Origin: Betaproteobacteria bacterium | GTDB taxonomy: Bacteria; Pseudomonadota; Gammaproteobacteria; Burkholderiales; SG8-39 | Assembly (NCBI GenBank): GCA_012274205.1 | Contig: JAAOZY010000340.1 | Location: 1 to 8,532 of the forward strand | Direction of reading: 5' to 3' | Length of the DNA stretch: 8,532 nt | Part shown: piece after piece, positions 5,816 through 8,532 of the stretch | Numbering within the stretch: position 1 is the first letter of the stretch | Layout of the letters: each line of letters opens with the position of its first letter | Notes under the pieces: generated by a model | The model's database searches: none | What the model was told of the DNA's origin: nothing | The model's input: only the letters and a program-made list of their open reading frames with translations | Position numbers and translations under genes: made by a program

Positions 5816-6544
5816 ATGTCCAGAAAACTGATCTGCAGGACCGCCGAGATTCCGGCCAACGGGCTGAAGGAGTGCGAGGCCGGGGGCGGGATGAAGCTGC
5901 TGATCGCGAATTCCGGCGGCGAATATTTCGCCGTGCAGGCGATCTGCCCGCACCAGGACGTGCCCTTGTGCGAAGGCCTGTACGACGGCTCGGTTCTCAC
6001 CTGCCACCAGCACCTCTGGCAGTGGGACATCCGCACCGGCGCGCCGATGGGGCTAGCTGAGGCGCCGCTGGAACGCTACGACGTGACGGTCGAGGGCGAT
6101 GCGATCTACGTCGGCTCGCAGGGCGCGCTCAACGTGGGCGAGCTGTTCACCGGCATCGCCGAGACCACGCTCACGGCGCTGACCGCGCTGGCGAAGCGCG
6201 AGGAATTCGCGGCCGGAAGCGTGCTCTACAGGCCCGGCGATCCCGCCGATGACTTCTTCGTGCTCGATTCGGGCCGGGTGGAATTCCAGATCGGGCGCGA
6301 CGAGCGCACCAGCCCGGCCGGCTTCATGCTGAAGAAAGGCGAGGTGTTCGGTTGGGCGGCGCTGCTCGAAAATCATCCGCACCGCATCGCGACCGCGCGC
6401 GCGCTTGAAAACTCCGCGCTGCTGCGCATCAACGGCCGGCAGGCGCTGAATTTGCTGGAATCGGATCCGGCTTCCGGATTTGCCGTGATGCGCCGGCTGG
6501 CGGCGCTGATCGCGCGCTTTCTCGCCGCGCCGGGTGCGAAGTGA
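5816..6544 (+). CDS. Rieske ferredoxin fused to a cyclic-nucleotide-binding-like domain
   Basis: This 242-residue two-domain protein starts 14 bases after the reductase stop. Residues 1-105 are a Rieske ferredoxin with C44-P-H46 and C63-H-Q-H66 (16 residues between pairs), the size of a free oxygenase ferredoxin such as NdoA. Residues about 118-240 are a CRP-type cNMP-binding fold with GSVLYRPGDPADDFFVLDSG and GEVFGWAALL followed by HRIATA. There is no DNA-binding helix-turn-helix after it, so this is not a transcription factor. In CRP the binding cassette uses Glu72 and Arg82; here the aligned residues are W180 and R190, so phosphate binding may persist but ribose recognition by Glu is gone. 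The likely role is electron transfer to the oxygenase, gated or positioned by ligand binding. Both domains are clear; the regulation is inference. I know of no described protein with this pairing. Confidence 0.88.
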   Translation: MSRKLICRTAEIPANGLKECEAGGGMKLLIANSGGEYFAVQAICPHQDVPLCEGLYDGSVLTCHQHLWQWDIRTGAPMGLAEAPLERYDVTVEGDAIYVGSQGALNVGELFTGIAETTLTALTALAKREEFAAGSVLYRPGDPADDFFVLDSGRVEFQIGRDERTSPAGFMLKKGEVFGWAALLENHPHRIATARALENSALLRINGRQALNLLESDPASGFAVMRRLAALIARFLAAPGAK

Positions 6545-6672
6545 AGCCGAGGAGGCGAGACAGAGCATTGGGTTCGGCTTAGCGGCCGCAGTCGATTGCA
6601 GATGGAACCAATAACAATAGTTGTGCACCGTGTATGTTCAACGATGTCGTAACACAAACGAAGGAGGATGGC

Positions 6673-7800
6673 ATGAAGATCAAGCAACTGTTACACCTCG
6701 CTGCTGCGTTTCTGATCGCGGGTACCCTCGTCAGTGCACCGGTCCTGGCCGCCGATATCGACTACGGCAAGCCGGGTACGCCCGTCAATCTCGTCGTGGG
6801 ATACCAGCCCTATTACACGGAGTCCTGGTCCGGCGTGGTCATGCGCGGCAAGAAGTTCTACGAAAAATATCTGCCGAAGGGATCCACGGTTGAATTCCAG
6901 ATCGGCCTGCAGGGCGCGATCATCGTCAACAACATGCTCGCCGGCAAACAGCAGATCGGTTACATGGGCGATATGCCCGCCATCGTTTCCACCACCAAGC
7001 AATCGGTGGCGGACATCCGGTTGGTGTCCGCCGTAGGCATGGGCGAAGACATGTGCAACATCTTTCTCGCGCGCATGGACGCCCCGGCATTCGCGAATTC
7101 GGCCGATGCGTTCAAATGGCTGAACGGGAAACAGGTCGCGACCGCAAAGGGAGCCTGCTCCGACCGCTTTACGCAAGCGGTTTTCAAGAAGAACAACATC
7201 ACCCCGCAGGACTACCTGAACCAGAACATCGAAGTCATGACCAGCAACTTCCGCGCCGGCAAGATCGACGCCGCGGTGATCTGGGAGCCGACGGCCTCGC
7301 GCCTGGTCGAGGAAGGATTGGCGAAGCGCATTGCGTCGGGCGCATCGGTCAACGAACACGATGCCGCGTTCTTGGCGATGCGTGCCGACTTGATCAAGCA
7401 GCGGCCCGATATCGTCAAGGCATGGCTTAACGCGGAACTCGATGCCGAGTTGTACCTTGCCGACGAGAAGAATGCCGACGAGGTTACGCGCATCATCAAG
7501 GAGCAAACCACCGGAATGAGCGAGCGGGTCTTGTGGAAGTCGCTCTACGGGCAGTACGGCCCGAACGAGGGTGGCGTCAAGACGCGCCTGGTTCTGCCGT
7601 TCGGGTTTACACCCGATGCCATGGCCCTGCTCGACAAGGCGTCCGCGTTCCTTTTCACCATCAAGAGCATCAATACGCAGACGCTGCGCCCGGAAGCGGT
7701 CATGCCGGAGTTCGTCAACGCGATCCTCAAGGAGCGCAATCTCAGCGCGCCAGTCGGGGACGTCACATCCCTGCCGGATTCGCAGGCCCCAAAAAAATAA
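6673..7800 (+). CDS. ABC transporter periplasmic binding protein, SsuA/TauA/NrtA type
   Basis: This 375-residue protein starts at ATG 6673, 5 bases after AAGGAGG (6661-6667); an earlier in-frame start at 6634 lacks a site and would bury the signal peptide. Residues 1-26 (MKIKQLL, hydrophobic core, VLA cleavage before AD) are a Sec signal. Mature blocks VVGYQPYYTESW, GLQGAIIVNNMLAGKQQIGYMGD and AAVIWEPTASRLVEEG are typical of nitrate/sulfonate/taurine binding proteins. It should capture the substrate in the periplasm and deliver it to a permease, plausibly the fused protein encoded next. Family members bind sulfonates, nitrate, thiamine precursors and aromatic acids, so the ligand is not fixed by sequence. 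The 128-base gap before it has no terminator that I can see, so it may be read from the oxygenase operon. A terminator follows directly. Confidence 0.9.
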   Translation: MKIKQLLHLAAAFLIAGTLVSAPVLAADIDYGKPGTPVNLVVGYQPYYTESWSGVVMRGKKFYEKYLPKGSTVEFQIGLQGAIIVNNMLAGKQQIGYMGDMPAIVSTTKQSVADIRLVSAVGMGEDMCNIFLARMDAPAFANSADAFKWLNGKQVATAKGACSDRFTQAVFKKNNITPQDYLNQNIEVMTSNFRAGKIDAAVIWEPTASRLVEEGLAKRIASGASVNEHDAAFLAMRADLIKQRPDIVKAWLNAELDAELYLADEKNADEVTRIIKEQTTGMSERVLWKSLYGQYGPNEGGVKTRLVLPFGFTPDAMALLDKASAFLFTIKSINTQTLRPEAVMPEFVNAILKERNLSAPVGDVTSLPDSQAPKK

Positions 7801-7807
7801 TGCTGAG

Positions 7808-7834
7808 GCCCGCCCCGACGGGGCGGGCATTTTT
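7808..7834 (+). terminator. Rho-independent terminator after the binding protein gene
   Basis: GCCCGCCCC (7808-7816) pairs perfectly with GGGGCGGGC (7820-7828) around a 3-base loop, followed by ATTTTT (7829-7834). It lies 8 bases after the stop. Placed between binding protein and permease genes, it would make binding protein in excess, with partial read-through or a separate promoter for the permease. Confidence 0.85.
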
Positions 7835-7870
7835 CCGGGTGCAGCAGCGTGCATCCGGAAAAGTGCACGC
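7831..7870 (+). promoter_or_regulatory. Overlapping alternative hairpins in the leader of the last gene
   Basis: Hairpin A: bases 7831-7843 (TTTTCCGGGTGCA) pair with 7850-7862 (TGCATCCGGAAAA), 13 bp with one G-U, around a 6-base loop. Hairpin B: GCGTGCA (7847-7853) pairs with TGCACGC (7864-7870). A and B share bases 7850-7862 and cannot form together, and A's left arm uses the T-tract of the terminator. This could be an attenuator, an mRNA-stabilising element, or a chance by-product of GC-rich repeats. The pairing is visible; function is unproven. Confidence 0.45.
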
Positions 7871-7908
7871 ATCCTCATGGCTGTGACAGGAAGAGACGAA
7901 GATACAAA

Positions 7909-8532
7909 ATGGCGCCCGCTCAAGAAACCATAAAGCCGGAAGCAATGCTGGAAATATTCAAGCGCACGATGCCGTTCCAGGTGGTCTCGGACGCGATGCT
8001 GCGCAAGCTCGCCGCCTTGGGCTGGCAGGTGAGACACGACAGCGGCGCGGTGTTGTATGACGTCGGCGACAAGGCCGACGATATCTACATCATCGTTTCC
8101 GGCAAGGTGGAGCACGCCCTGGAGCCCGGAGTGCATGCGCGCCGCCCGGTGCAGATCCTCGGGGGCGGCGACGTGTTCGGCTGGGCTGCACTGCTAAACC
8201 GCTACCCGTCGCGGCTTGCCACGGCCGTCTGCACGGAGGCGACCGAGGTGATCCGCATCAATGGCGACGAACTGCTGCGCATTCTGGAATCCGATCCCGA
8301 TTCCGGCGATGTGGTGATGAGCCGTTTCGCCACCATGATCACGCGCGATTACACCGTGCCGGACCTGATCGCGCAATTGCGCGGCATCCACCGCAAGATG
8401 CACTCAGGCGACATTCAGGGCATGAGTCTGACGCTGTTCAGGTTGACGCAATGGGTCAAGAGTCCGCGTCCGTACCTGATGCTGATCGGCTTCGTCCTGT
8501 TCCTGGGCTTCTGGTACCTGTCGGTGGAAGTA
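7909..8532 (+). CDS. cNMP-binding-like domain fused to a probable ABC permease (3' truncated)
   Basis: This reading frame is open from ATG 7909 to the window edge, 208 codons with no stop. Residues about 15-145 are a cNMP-binding-like domain: GAVLYDVGDKADDIYIIVSGKV, then GDVFGWAALL with W92 and R102 at the positions of CRP Glu72 and Arg82, and a tail ILESDPDSGDVVM. Residues about 145-185 are a linker with basic and Gln residues rather than a helix-turn-helix. Residues 189-208 (from YLMLIGFVLF) begin a hydrophobic membrane segment ending FWYLSVEV, which looks like the first helix of an SsuC/TauC-type permease. Given the binding protein gene just upstream, a permease fused to a cytoplasmic sensor domain is the best reading. 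The permease part is only 20 residues, so it is a prediction; a sensor with a simple membrane anchor is the alternative. The ribosome site is weak (AGGAAGAG, 7888-7895). Confidence 0.75.
   Translation, partial: MAPAQETIKPEAMLEIFKRTMPFQVVSDAMLRKLAALGWQVRHDSGAVLYDVGDKADDIYIIVSGKVEHALEPGVHARRPVQILGGGDVFGWAALLNRYPSRLATAVCTEATEVIRINGDELLRILESDPDSGDVVMSRFATMITRDYTVPDLIAQLRGIHRKMHSGDIQGMSLTLFRLTQWVKSPRPYLMLIGFVLFLGFWYLSVEV

Noticed and set aside
5816..6544. Reading the cNMP domain protein as a CRP/FNR transcription factor
   Set aside because: The protein ends soon after the ligand-binding fold, with no helix-turn-helix, and starts with a Rieske domain.
6569..6584. Second sigma-54-like site before the binding protein gene
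   Set aside because: GG and GC are correctly spaced, but CAC of the -24 element and most of the -12 element are missing; too weak to call.
6691..8136. Long open frame of about 480 codons on the minus strand
   Set aside because: It runs opposite the binding protein and sensor-permease genes, crosses their terminator, and translates to an Arg/His/Asp-rich product with no recognisable motifs. This is a GC-rich shadow frame.
1..8532. CRISPR array, tRNA/rRNA genes, insertion sequence or prophage
   Set aside because: No regularly spaced repeats, cloverleaf or rRNA segments, transposase or integrase motifs, or terminal inverted repeats were seen on either strand.

Overview
The window is GC-rich, densely coded and entirely on the + strand. 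Its gene style (Tat-exported SoxC with a lipoprotein cytochrome, a multicomponent Rieske oxygenase, a sulfonate-type ABC transporter, a sigma-54 promoter) suggests a proteobacterium, most likely betaproteobacterial. This is an inference from gene style; no marker gene in the window settles it.

Layout. (1) 1-143 is the 3' end of fhs, formate--tetrahydrofolate ligase. (2) 144-434 is a non-coding leader with short repeats and a strong ribosome binding site for the next gene. (3) 435-2430 is a soxC-soxD pair: a molybdopterin sulfite/sulfane dehydrogenase and its c-type cytochrome, followed by a strong terminator and a second hairpin. (4) 2606-2836 is a small secreted three-cysteine protein. (5) 2862-3007 is a control region with a cluster of TGTTTC/GAAACA elements and a good sigma-54 (-24/-12) promoter. 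(6) 3048-6544 holds a complete three-component Rieske oxygenase: alpha subunit, beta subunit, ferredoxin-FAD-NAD reductase, and a Rieske ferredoxin carrying a C-terminal cyclic-nucleotide-binding-like (cNMP) domain. (7) 6673-7800 is a periplasmic binding protein of the nitrate/sulfonate/taurine class, then a terminator and overlapping alternative hairpins. (8) 7909-8532, running off the window, is a second cNMP-like domain followed by a membrane segment that looks like the start of an ABC permease.

How it may work together. The gene set fits uptake and oxygenolytic desulfonation of a sulfonated compound. The binding protein and permease would import it, the oxygenase would release sulfite, and SoxCD would oxidise sulfite to sulfate. 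If the substrate is methanesulfonate, the carbon leaves as formaldehyde/formate and the adjacent fhs also fits; an aromatic sulfonate is the main alternative. This is inferred from gene content only.

The most unusual feature is a pair of paralogous cNMP-like domains. One is fused to the oxygenase's electron-transfer ferredoxin and the other to the apparent transporter permease. Both have Trp where CRP has the ribose-binding Glu72, and both keep the phosphate-binding Arg. This suggests that import and catalysis may be controlled after translation by one shared small molecule that may not be cAMP.
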